Shown: one piece after another, positions 51,601-51,755 of the stretch
How positions within the stretch are numbered: the first letter of the stretch is position 1
Layout of the letters: each line of letters opens with the position of its first letter
Source of the DNA: Nemertoderma westbladi
Lineage: Eukaryota; Xenacoelomorpha; Nemertodermatida; Nemertodermatidae
Reading direction: 5' to 3'
Length of the DNA: 51,755 nt
NCBI GenBank assembly: GCA_032718475.1
Contig: JAUCBJ010001950.1
Coordinates: forward strand, 1-51,755
Position numbers and translations under genes: made by a program
The notes under the pieces: generated by a model
Database searches by the model: none
The model's input: only the letters and a program-made list of their open reading frames with translations
What the model was told of the DNA's origin: nothing

Positions 51601-51755
51601 ATCTCACAACAGCAGAGATCAGACAGGCCAAGGGAGCGGAGAAAGTTAAACCCAAAACTCGAGCGAGTAAATCGAAGTTGTTTAAACCTGCGGTTGATCT
51701 ATCTGTATTATTTACTTCCGGAGAGGATGCTTTGGATCAGAAACCCATCGCCACG
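48585..51755 (+). CDS. BEL/Pao pol: zinc knuckles, protease, reverse transcriptase, RNase H (partial)
   Basis: The frame is open from 48585 to the right edge without a stop. It starts with the gag-type zinc cluster (CALCDGTHH; CYNCLRQGHQRRTC; CAKCGAKHH). Then comes a retropepsin-like protease with ALLDSGSTGTFIDKELAE (catalytic D in DSGS). The BEL linker GRYEVGLPFRKRE leads to the reverse transcriptase with VRVVFDGSA and the catalytic YMDDNL at about 50610. The Pao-type region follows (LGLKWDT; YFDPLGFISPV) and an RNase H-like part (VFGDASDMGIG; VYWTDALLVLEYI; ADIASRGA). The integrase lies beyond the window. Overlap with the gag frame is 43 bases (-1 relation). Intact motifs suggest recent activity. 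Confidence 0.92.

Noticed and set aside
1-51755. The two BEL leaders as the two LTRs of a single giant retroelement
   Set aside because: They are inverted relative to each other, each is followed outward by its own gag, and LTRs of one element are direct repeats.

Overview
The window is metazoan nuclear DNA, most likely from an invertebrate; the species cannot be read from it. The signs are spliced genes with consensus GT-AG borders, a LIM-domain gene resembling LMO7/LIMCH1, BEL/Pao LTR retrotransposons, tRNA-derived SINE-like pieces, minisatellites, and a complete Polinton/Maverick DNA transposon. The background is AT-rich, except for the GC-rich LIM exon. Layout: 1-4589 is the 5' end of a BEL/Pao element on the minus strand, cut by the window edge. 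5534-7230 (minus) holds an unrecognised, apparently frameshifted gene with three zinc-knuckle-like modules. 7580-8895 is an array of about 40 copies of a 33-bp unit. 9891-26635 is the Polinton. 26642-31508 is intergenic, with a 400-bp foldback element and a 41-bp minisatellite of about 41 copies. 31468-36960 (minus) holds two exons of the LMO7/LIMCH1-like gene. 38407-38667 is a LINE reverse-transcriptase remnant. 42323-51755 is a second BEL/Pao element on the plus strand, facing outward like the first and cut by the right edge.

The Polinton is the centre of interest. It is 16,745 bp, bounded by a perfect 6-bp target duplication (AATAGC) and terminal inverted repeats beginning AGTAGTAAGAG. It carries protein-primed DNA polymerase B, packaging ATPase, retroviral-type integrase with a chromodomain, adenain-like protease, a major capsid protein, two tandem capsid-associated paralogues, small basic or hydrophobic virion-like proteins, and an orphan 570-residue protein on the opposite strand. 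Polymerase and orphan are each driven inward by a TATA/CCAAT promoter inside the inverted repeats. Three lesions are visible: a frame break in the polymerase, a stop codon in the capsid gene, and an ATPase without its P-loop exon.

Two Polinton cargo genes look unusual. At 25619-25867, inside a rearranged right end, an 82-residue protein has two exact C-x5-H-x9-H-x3-C (CHHC) fingers, the layout of GTSF1/Asterix, the Piwi/piRNA cofactor. At 15258-15782 a protein looks like a two-lobed TATA-binding protein. Together they suggest an element that may touch host small-RNA silencing and transcription initiation; that is inference.

Other notable points: the last 12 codons and stop of the LIM gene lie inside the 41-bp minisatellite, and the BEL element on the right has a cluster of codon-phased consensus splice-donor sequences around its gag-pol junction.
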